Part shown: positions 51,341 through 59,213 of the stretch, piece after piece
Layout of the letters: every line of letters starts with the position of its first letter
Numbering within the stretch: the first letter of the stretch is position 1
From: UBA5066 sp048500275
GTDB taxonomy: Bacteria > Acidobacteriota > Thermoanaerobaculia > UBA5066
Reading direction: 5' to 3'
DNA length: 64,000 nucleotides
NCBI GenBank assembly: GCA_048500275.1
Contig: JASNYI010000003.1
Coordinates: 930,001 to 994,000 of the forward strand
The notes under the pieces: generated by a model
The model's input: only the letters and a program-made list of their open reading frames with translations
Told to the model about the DNA's origin: nothing
The model's database searches: none
Position numbers and translations under genes: made by a program

Positions 51341-52546
51341 GTGTCCCTGTTCGAAGGCCGGACGGGCGGCGACGCCCGACTCAAGGAGATCGTCGAGGAA
51401 TGCCGCCGGCGCCTTCGGGAAGACCCCGCCGACGCCGCCGCGCTCCTGCGTCTGGCCGACGCCCTCGCGACGGGGGGCTCTCGCCGCGAGGCCGTCCAGG
51501 CGCTGAACCGGGCCGGTCCCAGGCTCCAGAAGGCCGGCAGGCTCGTCGAGGCGATCGCCGTCTACAAGAAGGTCCAGGAGCTCGACCCGGCCGCCGAGGT
51601 CACGTCCAGCTTCCTGTCGCGGATCGAGCTGGAGAAGATCCTGGACGCGTCGGCGAAGGCAGCTCCGGCCACGCAGGGAGGGCCCCCGCCTCCCGGGCTC
51701 GCCGAGCGGAAGAGGAAGTCCGAGAGGGTCCAGGCTCTCCGCGGGGAGATTCCCCTCCTGAAGGACGTCCCTCCGTTCCTCTTCGAGCTCTTCCTCGAGA
51801 AGATCCATCTCAGGTCGCTCGTGCCCGGACAGGCCCTCTTCGCGGAGGGCGACGCAGGGAGCTCGATCTTCTTCGTCGCCTCGGGCGAGCTCCTCGTCTC
51901 CGCCAGGGGCGACGCCGGCGAGCCGGTCCTCCTCGGACTCCTCGGCCCGGGGGACGTCGCCGGAGAGATCTCCTTCCTCAGCGGCGTCCCGCGCACCGCC
52001 ACGGTGACGGCGCGGACGCCGTCCGACCTCCTCGAGCTCGACCGCAACGCCATCGCTCCGCTCGTGAAGAAGCACCGCCACGTGGCCGGAGCCCTCTCTC
52101 GCCTCTTCGCCGAGCGCGTCCTCGACGGCGTCCTGGCGCGTTCGCGCCTCTTCGGGGTCCTTCCCCGCTCCGATCGCGACGCACTCGCCAGGCGGCTCCG
52201 GCCGGTCGCGGCGAAACCGGGCGACGTCCTCGTCCGCGAAGGGGCGGCCGACGCCGGCCTGTACCTCGTCCGGCGAGGCGCTGTCCGCGTCACCGTCCGC
52301 CGCGGCGGGCGCGACGTGGCCCTCGCCCTCCTGACGCCCCACGAGATGTTCGGCGACCTCGCCACGGTGAGGTCCGGTCCCCGGACCGCGAGCGTCGCCG
52401 CCGTGACGGAGACCGAGCTCCTCTGGCTTTCCGGCCCCGACCTCCTCGCCCTCCTCGCCCAGCGTCCCACCCTCGCCGCGGCCCTCCGCGAGATCCAGGT
52501 CGAGCGGCTGGCGAGGAACGCGGAGAAGCTGGGGAGCGCGGAGTGA
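51341..52546 (+). CDS. TPR protein with two cyclic-nucleotide-binding domains
   Basis: 401 residues. A TPR-like N-terminus (about 1-95, LLRLADALATGGSRREAVQA) is followed by two tandem CRP-like beta-roll domains: LVPGQALFAEGDAGSSIFFV in the first, and AKPGDVLVREGAADAGLYLV in the second. Each has a PRTA- or PRTAS-type turn (SGVPRTATV, SGPRTASVA) resembling cNMP phosphate-binding cassettes. No DNA-binding helix-turn-helix follows, so it is probably a scaffold or signalling adaptor, not a transcription factor. The ligand is not certain. Confidence 0.85.
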   Translation: MSLFEGRTGGDARLKEIVEECRRRLREDPADAAALLRLADALATGGSRREAVQALNRAGPRLQKAGRLVEAIAVYKKVQELDPAAEVTSSFLSRIELEKILDASAKAAPATQGGPPPPGLAERKRKSERVQALRGEIPLLKDVPPFLFELFLEKIHLRSLVPGQALFAEGDAGSSIFFVASGELLVSARGDAGEPVLLGLLGPGDVAGEISFLSGVPRTATVTARTPSDLLELDRNAIAPLVKKHRHVAGALSRLFAERVLDGVLARSRLFGVLPRSDRDALARRLRPVAAKPGDVLVREGAADAGLYLVRRGAVRVTVRRGGRDVALALLTPHEMFGDLATVRSGPRTASVAAVTETELLWLSGPDLLALLAQRPTLAAALREIQVERLARNAEKLGSAE

Positions 52547-52605
52547 CGGTTCGCAGCCCGGTGCGCCGAGCTCACGTCGGCGAGCGTCGCGGGCGCCGAT
52601 CGGCA

Positions 52606-52611
52606 TAGAAT
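52606..52611 (+). promoter_or_regulatory. -10-like TAGAAT upstream of the YbaK leader
   Basis: TAGAAT at 52606-52611 would start transcription near 52618. That leaves a leader of about 115 nt before ybaK, holding a short ORF and a hairpin. Confidence 0.4.
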
Positions 52612-52646
52612 CGCTTCGAGCCACCCACCGGTTCGGAGGTGACGGC

Positions 52647-52754
52647 ATGAGCGCGCCGCACCACACCGAGACATCCCGAGCGCCCGCGAACGGGCCGGCC
52701 GGGGTGTGCCCCGTCCGGCCGGAAAGGGGGGTCCCATGCCCGTCCGCAAGCTGA
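52647..52754 (+). CDS. 35-aa leader ORF overlapping the start of ybaK
   Basis: An ATG with a near-perfect Shine-Dalgarno (GGAGGTGA, 5-7 nt upstream) opens a 35-codon frame starting MSAPHHTETSRAPANG and ending CPSAS. It overlaps the ybaK start by 19 bp in another frame, so it is not a longer ybaK N-terminus. Seven of 35 residues are proline and two are cysteine. YbaK acts on mischarged tRNA-Pro, so a ribosome stalling on proline codons could influence ybaK expression. GC-rich DNA favours proline by chance, so this is a hypothesis. Confidence 0.5.
   Translation: MSAPHHTETSRAPANGPAGVCPVRPERGVPCPSAS
52693..52720 (+). promoter_or_regulatory. Stem-loop in the YbaK leader (possible attenuator)
   Basis: GGCCGG-C-CGGGG pairs with CCCCG-T-CCGGCC: eleven base pairs with one mismatch and loop TGTG. 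It lies inside the leader ORF and ends just before the ybaK RBS (AAAGGGGGG). Confidence 0.5.
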
Positions 52755-53200
52755 AGGAGTTCCTCGACCAGAACGGCGTCCGCTGGGTCTCGATCGTCCA
52801 CTCCCCGGCCTACACGGCGCAGGAGATCGCCGCGTCCGCCCACATCAAGGGACGGGAGCTCGCGAAGACCGTCATGGTGAAGGTCGACGGCAAGCCGGTC
52901 ATGGTCGTTCTGCCCGCCTCTCAGCGCGTCGACTTCCAGGTCCTGCGCGAGGTCACCGGCGGCGAGAGCGTCGTCCTCTCGAGCGAGGCGGAGTTCCGGG
53001 AGCTCTTCCCCGACTGCGAGGCGGGGGCGATGCCCCCCTTCGGGAACCTCTACGGCATGGACGTCTACGTCGCGCCGAAGCTGGCCGAGGACGCCGAGAT
53101 CGCCTTCAACGCGGGGTCGCACACCGAGCTGATGAAGCTCCGCTACGAGGACTTCGAGAGGCTCGTCAAGCCGAAGGTGGCGGCCTTCGTCCAGTCGTAG
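52736..53200 (+). CDS. YbaK/ProX-type aminoacyl-tRNA deacylase
   Basis: 154 residues of the YbaK/EbsC fold. It hydrolyses mischarged tRNAs, classically Cys- or Ala-tRNA-Pro. Visible features are YTAQEIAASAHIKGRELAKTV with the catalytic-type Lys region, VMVVLPASQRVDF, AGAMPPFGNLYGMDVYV and FNAGSHTELMKLRYEDFERL. It could be YbaK proper or a ProXp-type relative; the specificity is not readable. The ATG has AAAGGGGGG upstream. The leader ORF and hairpin in front suggest regulated expression. Confidence 0.9.
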   Translation: MPVRKLKEFLDQNGVRWVSIVHSPAYTAQEIAASAHIKGRELAKTVMVKVDGKPVMVVLPASQRVDFQVLREVTGGESVVLSSEAEFRELFPDCEAGAMPPFGNLYGMDVYVAPKLAEDAEIAFNAGSHTELMKLRYEDFERLVKPKVAAFVQS

Positions 53201-53260
53201 CAACCCTGACGGACCCGGGAGCGGACGGCTTCCGGGTCCCTCCCCGTCCGCTCGGGGCGG

Positions 53261-55249
53261 TCAGGCCGCCCCGTTCCCGGACCTTCCTTCCAGCCGCTTC
53301 ATCGCGTGGACGAGGTCGTCGTGAGCGCCGACGAGGAGGAGGGTGTCGCCCGCCTCGATCGTCAGGTCCCGGGGAGGCGGCGCCAGCGGCGCGCCGTCGC
53401 GCAGGAGGGCCGGGACGGCGACGTGGACCGCCTCGAGGTCCAGCTCGCCGAGCGTCTTTCCGGCCGCCGCCATCTCCGGGAGGACGAGCACCAGCTCGGA
53501 GGTCCCCGCGGCCATGAGCGCAGAAAGGCGGCGCCCCGTCTCGGGCCGCGCCAGAGGGTCGCGCAGCCTCCGGTAGGCCTCGTCTCTGAGGATGCGGATC
53601 TGCGTCGCGACGAGGTTCCCCGGGACGTGGAAGGACCGCAGGAGCCGCGCCACGATCTCGATCGACGTCTCGAACTCCTCCGGGATCACCTCGTCGGCGC
53701 CGACGCGCCGCAGCTCGTCGACCTCCCGGATGTACCGCGTCCTCACGATCGTCTTCACCCCGGTGTTCCGGGAACGGGCCATCCGGACGATCTTCCGGCT
53801 CGCGGCCGGGTCGGGAACGGTGACGACGAGCGCCCGGGCCCGCGCGATCCCGGCGATCTCGAGCGCAGCCGGCGAGGTCGCGTCGGCGAGGAGCACCTCC
53901 ACTCCCGCCGCCCGGGCGCGCGAGACGCGGTCCGCCTCGGCGTCGAGGACGACGTACGGGATCCCGATCTCGCCGAGCACCCGCGCCACGTTGCTGCCGT
54001 TCAACCCGTAGCCGACGACGACGACGTGGCCCGAGCGGAGGACCGAGGCGTTCGGCGCATCGGCCCCCTCGAGGCGCTCCGGGAAGAGGCCGACGAGACG
54101 CGCCCCCGCCGCGACGAGGAGCGGCGCCGAGAGCATCGTGAGGACCGAGACGGCGACGAAGAGCTGCTGCGGCCCCTCCCGGAGGAGACCGTAGCCGAGC
54201 CCCGCGAGCGCGAGGACGAAGGAGAACTCCCCGACCGTCGCGAGCGAGAAGGCGGCGCGGATGGCGACGCGCGGCACGGCGCGGGCCGCCCGGAGCGCCG
54301 GGTAGGCCGTGACGACCTTCAGCAGGACGACGGCGAGGACGACGCCCAGGACGAGGAGCGGACGCGACAGGACGAACCCCGGGTCGAGGAGCATCCCGAT
54401 CGAGACGAAGAAGAGGCTCGTCAGGATGTCGCGGAACGGCGCGAACGTCGCGCTCACGTCGGCCATCGACTCGCTCTCGGCCACGACGATCCCGGCCGCG
54501 AACGCGCCCATCGCGGCAGAGACCCCGGCCTCGACCGCGATCGCGACCATCCCGAGAATCACGACGACCACCCCGGCCGTGAACGTCTCCCGGCCGGCGA
54601 CCCGGACGAGCCGGTCGAGGAGCGGCGGGACGACGAAGCGCGCCACGACGACGAGGACCGCGACGCTCGCGGCGGCGAGGCCGACACGGCCGAGGACGGA
54701 GAGGAGCGACGGCGCCCCTCCCGCCTGCGTGCCGCCGGCGAGCGCCGGGAGGAGGAGGATGAGCGGGATCACGCCGAGGTCCTGGAAGAGCGACGTCCCG
54801 AGGAACTGGCGGGCGAACGGGGCGTCGATCTCGTCCCGCGCGGAGAGGACCGGCAGGACGACCGCGGTCGAGGAGCCCGCGACGAGGAGGCCGCCGAAGA
54901 TCGCCGGGCGGAGCTCCTGGCCGAGGAGGAGGAGGACCCCCGCGGTGGCCAGGACGGCGAGCGTCATCTGGAGGGCGCCGCTCACGACGGCGGTCCTCCC
55001 GAGCTCCTTCAGCCGGGGGAGCGAGAAGCCGAGGCCGACGTAGAAGAGGATCAGGACGACGCCGAGCTCGGCGATCTTCCGGACCTGGTCGGGGTCGCCG
55101 ACGAGCCCGAGCGCGTACGGCCCGATCAGGATCCCCGTGAAGAGGAACGCCACGATCGTCGGCACGCGCAGCTTCTGGAAGACGAACAGGACCGGCAGCG
55201 ACGCGGCGAGGACGATGACGAGGTCGCGAAGGAACGGGCTCTCTCCCAC
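53261..55249 (-). CDS. KefB/CPA2-type K+/H+ antiporter with TrkA-N and TrkA-C domains
   Basis: 662 residues. About twelve membrane helices (roughly 1-385), opening with VPTIVAFLFTGILIGPYALG, form the CPA2 antiporter domain. A TrkA-N (RCK) nucleotide-binding domain follows, with VVVVGYGLNGSNVARVLGE and a DAEADR strand end typical of NAD binding. A TrkA-C domain closes the chain (about 570-655). Such proteins export K+ in exchange for protons; NAD(H) or other ligands may gate them. GTG 55249. It begins 3 bp after the beta-barrel gene. Confidence 0.92.
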   Translation of the reverse strand: MGESPFLRDLVIVLAASLPVLFVFQKLRVPTIVAFLFTGILIGPYALGLVGDPDQVRKIAELGVVLILFYVGLGFSLPRLKELGRTAVVSGALQMTLAVLATAGVLLLLGQELRPAIFGGLLVAGSSTAVVLPVLSARDEIDAPFARQFLGTSLFQDLGVIPLILLLPALAGGTQAGGAPSLLSVLGRVGLAAASVAVLVVVARFVVPPLLDRLVRVAGRETFTAGVVVVILGMVAIAVEAGVSAAMGAFAAGIVVAESESMADVSATFAPFRDILTSLFFVSIGMLLDPGFVLSRPLLVLGVVLAVVLLKVVTAYPALRAARAVPRVAIRAAFSLATVGEFSFVLALAGLGYGLLREGPQQLFVAVSVLTMLSAPLLVAAGARLVGLFPERLEGADAPNASVLRSGHVVVVGYGLNGSNVARVLGEIGIPYVVLDAEADRVSRARAAGVEVLLADATSPAALEIAGIARARALVVTVPDPAASRKIVRMARSRNTGVKTIVRTRYIREVDELRRVGADEVIPEEFETSIEIVARLLRSFHVPGNLVATQIRILRDEAYRRLRDPLARPETGRRLSALMAAGTSELVLVLPEMAAAGKTLGELDLEAVHVAVPALLRDGAPLAPPPRDLTIEAGDTLLLVGAHDDLVHAMKRLEGRSGNGAA

Positions 55250-55252
55250 CGC

Positions 55253-56407
55253 CTAGAACCTCACCGCCGCGCCGAGGACGGCGCGCGCCGTCGTCTCCTC
55301 GAAGCGCTGGTACGTCGACGAGCCGGGAGGGACGACGGTATCGGTTTCGACCCGCTCGCCGGAGAGCGACACCGAGACCCGCGCGGACGCGAACCAGACG
55401 GCGCGCGCCCCGAAGGCGCGCGTCGTCCCCTCGCTCGAAGGCCTCTCCCGGCCCGGCGAGCCCGAGTCGACGTCCGAGGTCGCATACGAAAACCCCGTCG
55501 ACAGGCCGAGTCGCCGCGTCGCGAACCACGTCGCCTCGAGGGTGGCGTGGCGCCCGTCCGCGGTCCCCTTCGAGAACGGCCCGGAGATCGCGGTCTCGAG
55601 GTCCGAGGATGAGGTCGAGCGGACCCAGGTCCCCGAGACGTCCACGACGAGCCGCCGCTCGAGGAAGAGGAAGCGGGCGGCGATCGTCCCGGACCGGGCG
55701 ATCCCGTCCGTCGTCAGCGTCGAGAAGAAGGGCTGGGCGCTCCCGGTGAAGGCGCTCGCGTCGTCGCGCGTGCGGTCCGACTCCCCGTAACGCCCGGTCG
55801 CGCTCACCTCGTGCTCGCCGAGGCGAACGGCCACGCCGAGCGTCCCGGTCGCGGAGGAGCCGCGCGTCCCGCTCGTCGAGACGTCGGCCCGCCCCGAGGG
55901 GCTCTCCACCGAGATCGACGCGGCGGTCTCCCGCTCGTTCACGTAGTCGAGGCCCCCGCGCAGCGAGAGGCTCCGGCCGAGGAACCACTCGGCGGCGAGG
56001 CCGCCGTCCCGGATCGTCCCGTCGCCCGCGAAGGAGACCTCGAGCGACGAGGCCTGGCCTGCGAAGCTCCCGAGGGAGTCGCGGCTCGCGCCGGTCAGGG
56101 CGAACCGCGCGGAGAGGCTCGACGCCCGGGAGACGAACGGAAGGAGGGCCAGCGGCGTCCGGCCGTCGTCGGCGACGGGAGAGAGCCAGCGCGTCGCGGC
56201 GATCTCGACCGTATGGGCCCGCCCGTCCGCCGAGTACTCATAGGCTGCCGACGGCGTCCCGTCGAGGACGACGAGCGGCCTGTCCGTTCCGCTCCCCTCG
56301 TACCCGAAGCCGAGAGAGAGCTCCGTCGCGAACGGAGGCTCGCCGGCGGCCGGCACGGCCGGGAGAAGGAGGACGAGCGCCAGAAGGGCCCCGCTGCGAT
56401 ACGGCAT
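55253..56407 (-). CDS. Outer-membrane beta-barrel protein
   Basis: 384 residues with a signal peptide (LLALVLLLPAVPAAG). The rest is a run of alternating-hydrophobicity strands (for example LSLSARFALTG, LVVDVSGTWVRS and VSVSLSGERVET), low in helix, and it ends VLGAAVRF. A terminal Phe is the usual BAM-recognition residue of outer-membrane barrels. No specific family is recognised. It is probably cotranscribed with the downstream KefB-type gene. The ATG follows TAACCT by 8 nt; GGGGAG also lies just before it, so a leadered start is possible. Confidence 0.75.
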   Translation of the reverse strand: MPYRSGALLALVLLLPAVPAAGEPPFATELSLGFGYEGSGTDRPLVVLDGTPSAAYEYSADGRAHTVEIAATRWLSPVADDGRTPLALLPFVSRASSLSARFALTGASRDSLGSFAGQASSLEVSFAGDGTIRDGGLAAEWFLGRSLSLRGGLDYVNERETAASISVESPSGRADVSTSGTRGSSATGTLGVAVRLGEHEVSATGRYGESDRTRDDASAFTGSAQPFFSTLTTDGIARSGTIAARFLFLERRLVVDVSGTWVRSTSSSDLETAISGPFSKGTADGRHATLEATWFATRRLGLSTGFSYATSDVDSGSPGRERPSSEGTTRAFGARAVWFASARVSVSLSGERVETDTVVPPGSSTYQRFEETTARAVLGAAVRF

Positions 56408-56415
56408 CTCCCCGG

Positions 56416-56421
56416 AGGTTA
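56416..56421 (-). promoter_or_regulatory. -10-like TAACCT, 8 nt before the beta-barrel gene
   Basis: On the minus strand TAACCT ends 8 nt before ATG 56407. It is weaker than the other boxes, and the GGGGAG next to the ATG could instead be an RBS. Confidence 0.35.
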
Positions 56422-56464
56422 GCCGATGCGCAGCCTCCCGGCGCCTGCCGGGAAAAGGACGGCC

Positions 56465-57505
56465 TCAGCGCAACAGAGCCGAGGGGTCGATCTCGACGTG
56501 GAAGAGGTCGGGAACGTGGGTCCAGCGGGAGAGGGCGTCCGCCGAGGCGGACGAGGTCGTCCGCAGGAGCGCGCCGAGGGCGGCCTTCACGTCGTCCGTG
56601 ATCGGCGTCTTCGAGACGACCTCCACGGTCACCTCCGTCGCCGGGTAACGCCTCGGCCCCCCTTCGGCGAGGACGTGGTCGGTCATGAGCGGGTTCGGGT
56701 CGAGGACCTTGACCCCCGGGAAGCCGAGGCTCTCGAACGTTTCCTCCCAGAGCGGCCGGGCGTAGCCGAAGTGGGTGCAGTTGAGGCTGACGACGAGCGG
56801 GCCCTTTTTCCCGGAGAGCTTCCCGATCGCCTCCTCTACGAAGCCGCGGAGCCGGTCCCGCGTCTCCTCCGAGTGCGCCCCCCGCTCGATGGCGCCGGTG
56901 AGGCGCGGGCAGGCCTGGCCGACGATCCTCCCGTCCGGCACCCCCGCCTCGACGAGGAGCCTGCGGTGCGCTCCCGAGTCGATCGTCCCCTTCGTCGCGA
57001 AGATCACCGCGGCGGCCTCCGGCTCCTCCCGCAGCGCCTTCTCGACGAGCTTCGCCCCCATGGGGACGATGCTGACGGTCTCCGTCGCCCCCCGCCTCGC
57101 GTGCTCCGTCTTCCCGTAGAAGACCGAGAGCGTGTTGCAGGCGACGAGGATCAGGTCGGGCCGGTACCGGCTCTCCATCGCCGCGAGGGCGGCGTCGAAG
57201 ACGCGCACCTTGTCGGCCTCGTCCCTCAGGTCGTTGTAGCCGATCGCGTCGTCGAGGAGGGCGTTCACGAAAACGACCCGCGCCGAGCGGGCGATCCCGC
57301 TCGCCGGGAGCCGCGACGCGAGGTCGGCGACGACGGAGAGGCCGCCGAGGCCCGAATCGGTGACGACGATCGTGACCTCGGGCTTCTGGGCGGCGGCCGC
57401 CGCGAACGTCTCCGCCTTGCGTGCGCCCGTGGCGCAGCCGGTGTGGGTCAGGACGGCCAGGACGGTCAGCGCTATCGCCGCGACGAATCTCCGGGACTCT
57501 TCCAT
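56465..57505 (-). CDS. Lipoprotein aspartate/glutamate racemase homologue
   Basis: 346 residues. A lipoprotein signal ends at Cys24 (LAVLTHTGC), followed by a glutamate-racemase domain: TDSGLGGLSV (Asp50, Ser51), LVACNTLS with Cys123, and VSLNCTHFGY with Cys243. The two-cysteine pair used by MurI is therefore kept. MurI is normally cytoplasmic and makes D-Glu for peptidoglycan, so a lipid-anchored, extracytoplasmic relative is unusual. It may act on periplasmic amino acids or wall peptides. The start is set by AGGAG about 8 nt before ATG 57505; an upstream in-frame ATG is less likely. Confidence 0.83.
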   Translation of the reverse strand: MEESRRFVAAIALTVLAVLTHTGCATGARKAETFAAAAAQKPEVTIVVTDSGLGGLSVVADLASRLPASGIARSARVVFVNALLDDAIGYNDLRDEADKVRVFDAALAAMESRYRPDLILVACNTLSVFYGKTEHARRGATETVSIVPMGAKLVEKALREEPEAAAVIFATKGTIDSGAHRRLLVEAGVPDGRIVGQACPRLTGAIERGAHSEETRDRLRGFVEEAIGKLSGKKGPLVVSLNCTHFGYARPLWEETFESLGFPGVKVLDPNPLMTDHVLAEGGPRRYPATEVTVEVVSKTPITDDVKAALGALLRTTSSASADALSRWTHVPDLFHVEIDPSALLR

Positions 57506-57532
57506 ACGGGTCTCCTGCAATTCCGATCCGGC

Positions 57533-57982
57533 TCAGACGCCGAACTGCGAGAGGTGGTGGTCGAGGTGGCGCGCGTTCAGGGCGGCCCACTCCCTCGCGT
57601 CGAGCGGCCCGAGGAGCGGGCTCGCGCCCCAGGTGACATCCCCCGGACTCTCGAAGCGCTTCACGTATCTGACGAGCGTCTCGCGGTCGGTCTCGAAGGC
57701 TCCCGGCGCCGTCGAGAAGAAGCCGGGCGGCGCCTTGACCCTTCCCTTCGGCCACGGGATTGGCGACCAGATGACGAGCCAACGGCCGAGCGGGTTCTTC
57801 AGGGGACTCCGCACCGGCTCCGGCCGCAGCTCGCCGAAGGCGATCTTCAGCCCGTCGAGGGCGTGGCAGACCATCCGGCCGGCCGTGAGCGTCCCGAACC
57901 GGGGCATCGCGTCGGGGCCGAGGGCCCGGATTCTCGCGACGAAAACGTCGCGGGTCGCGGCGTCCAGCAGGGAAGGCGGCAT
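57533..57982 (-). CDS. DUF1569/DinB-like protein
   Basis: 149 residues with a four-helix DinB-like plan: LTAGRMVCHALDGLKIAFGE near the first metal-site position, then a final ARHLDHHLSQFGV. The HLDHH end and internal HALD match the His pattern of DUF1569. The function is unknown; DinB-fold proteins often bind metal and transfer thiols. The ATG follows TAGGAT by 6 nt, a box that overlaps the stop of the MFS gene upstream. Confidence 0.75.
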   Translation of the reverse strand: MPPSLLDAATRDVFVARIRALGPDAMPRFGTLTAGRMVCHALDGLKIAFGELRPEPVRSPLKNPLGRWLVIWSPIPWPKGRVKAPPGFFSTAPGAFETDRETLVRYVKRFESPGDVTWGASPLLGPLDAREWAALNARHLDHHLSQFGV

Positions 57983-57988
57983 GCCAGG

Positions 57989-57994
57989 ATCCTA
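57989..57994 (-). promoter_or_regulatory. -10-like TAGGAT, 6 nt before the DUF1569 gene, overlapping the MFS stop
   Basis: TAGGAT (minus strand) includes the TAG stop of the MFS gene and ends 6 nt before ATG 57982. Confidence 0.45.
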
Positions 57995-59194
57995 CGACGG
58001 CGCCGACGAGGGCCGCGCACGCCTCCCGAGCCCCGCGGCCACGCAAACGGCGAGGCCGAGGAGGGCCGAGACGAGCGCCACGACACCCCCCCAGCCCGCG
58101 CGCGCGAAGACGACGCCGCCGAGCGTCCCGACGACGCTCGACCCCGCGTAGTAGGCGAGGAGGTAGTGCGCCGAGGCGGCGGCCCTCTCCGCGCCGCCCC
58201 GGTGCCCGACGCCCGTCGAGGCGACCGCGTGGGCGGCGAAGAAGCCGAGGGTGGAGAGCGCGAGACCGAGGAGCTTGCCGGGGAGCGGGACGAGGAGCGT
58301 CGCGACGGCCCCGGCGAGCTGCAGGGCGGCCCCGGCCATCAGGACCCGAGGCCGGCCGACGCGGTCCGATACGCGCCCGGCGAGCGGGGACGTGAAGATG
58401 CCGACCGTGTAGAGGAGGAAGACCCACGAGACCGCCGACGGAGGGAGCCGCCACGGAGGCCCCTCGAGCGAGAACGCGAGGTAGTTGTAGACCGTGACGA
58501 AGCTCCCCATGACGAGGAAGGCCATCGCGTAGAGGCCGAGGAGCACCGGGTCCCGCCCGCTCGCGGCGAGCCCGCGGAGGACCGCGTCCCGCCGGAACGG
58601 GCGCGGCCGGAAGCGGCGCGAGGGCGGGACGTTCCTCGCGAACCAGGCGGCGAGGGCGAGGTCGAGGAGGGCGAGGCCCCAGAGCCCTCCCTTCCAACCG
58701 AGGTGCGCCGAGAGGAGGCCGACGAGGAGGCGGCCGACCATCCCGCCCACGGCGTTCCCGGCGATGAAGAGACCCATCGCGGCCCCGGCCCGTTTCGGCT
58801 CGACCTCTTCGGCGAGGTAGGCCATCGCGACGGCCGGCACGCCCGCGAGGGCGAGCCCCTGGACGGCGCGGAGGGCGACGAGGACGGGAAACGTCGGCGC
58901 GAAGGGGACGAGGAGGCCGAGGAGCGCGGCCGCGACGATCGCGACCCGGAGGACTCCGACCCGCCCCTTCGCGTCGGAGAGGGGCGCGGCCAGGAGCATC
59001 CCGAGCGCGAGGGCGAACGTCGCCGCCGAGAGCGAGAGGCTCGCCTCGGCCGGGGAGAGGCCGAAGGTCCCGGCGATGAGGGGCAGGACTGGCTGCGTCT
59101 CGTAGAGGAGCGAGAAGGTGACGAAGCCCGCGGCGAAGAGCTCGCGTCCCGTCGCCGCGGGAGGCGCGCCCGCGGGCTCTCCGGCTCGGCTCAC
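57992..59194 (-). CDS. MFS transporter
   Basis: 400 residues with twelve predicted membrane segments. AAPLSDAKGRVGVLR fits the loop 2-3 DxxGR motif of the major facilitator superfamily, and SPLAGRVSDRVGRPRVL repeats it in the second half. It resembles the YnfM/inner-membrane efflux subgroup; the substrate is unknown. The ATG has no distinctive RBS. It is tandem with the threonine aldolase gene on the minus strand, 19 bp downstream of it. Confidence 0.88.
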   Translation of the reverse strand: MSRAGEPAGAPPAATGRELFAAGFVTFSLLYETQPVLPLIAGTFGLSPAEASLSLSAATFALALGMLLAAPLSDAKGRVGVLRVAIVAAALLGLLVPFAPTFPVLVALRAVQGLALAGVPAVAMAYLAEEVEPKRAGAAMGLFIAGNAVGGMVGRLLVGLLSAHLGWKGGLWGLALLDLALAAWFARNVPPSRRFRPRPFRRDAVLRGLAASGRDPVLLGLYAMAFLVMGSFVTVYNYLAFSLEGPPWRLPPSAVSWVFLLYTVGIFTSPLAGRVSDRVGRPRVLMAGAALQLAGAVATLLVPLPGKLLGLALSTLGFFAAHAVASTGVGHRGGAERAAASAHYLLAYYAGSSVVGTLGGVVFARAGWGGVVALVSALLGLAVCVAAGLGRRARPSSAPS

Positions 59195-59213
59195 GGGTCC
59201 GGCCGGCCCCTCG

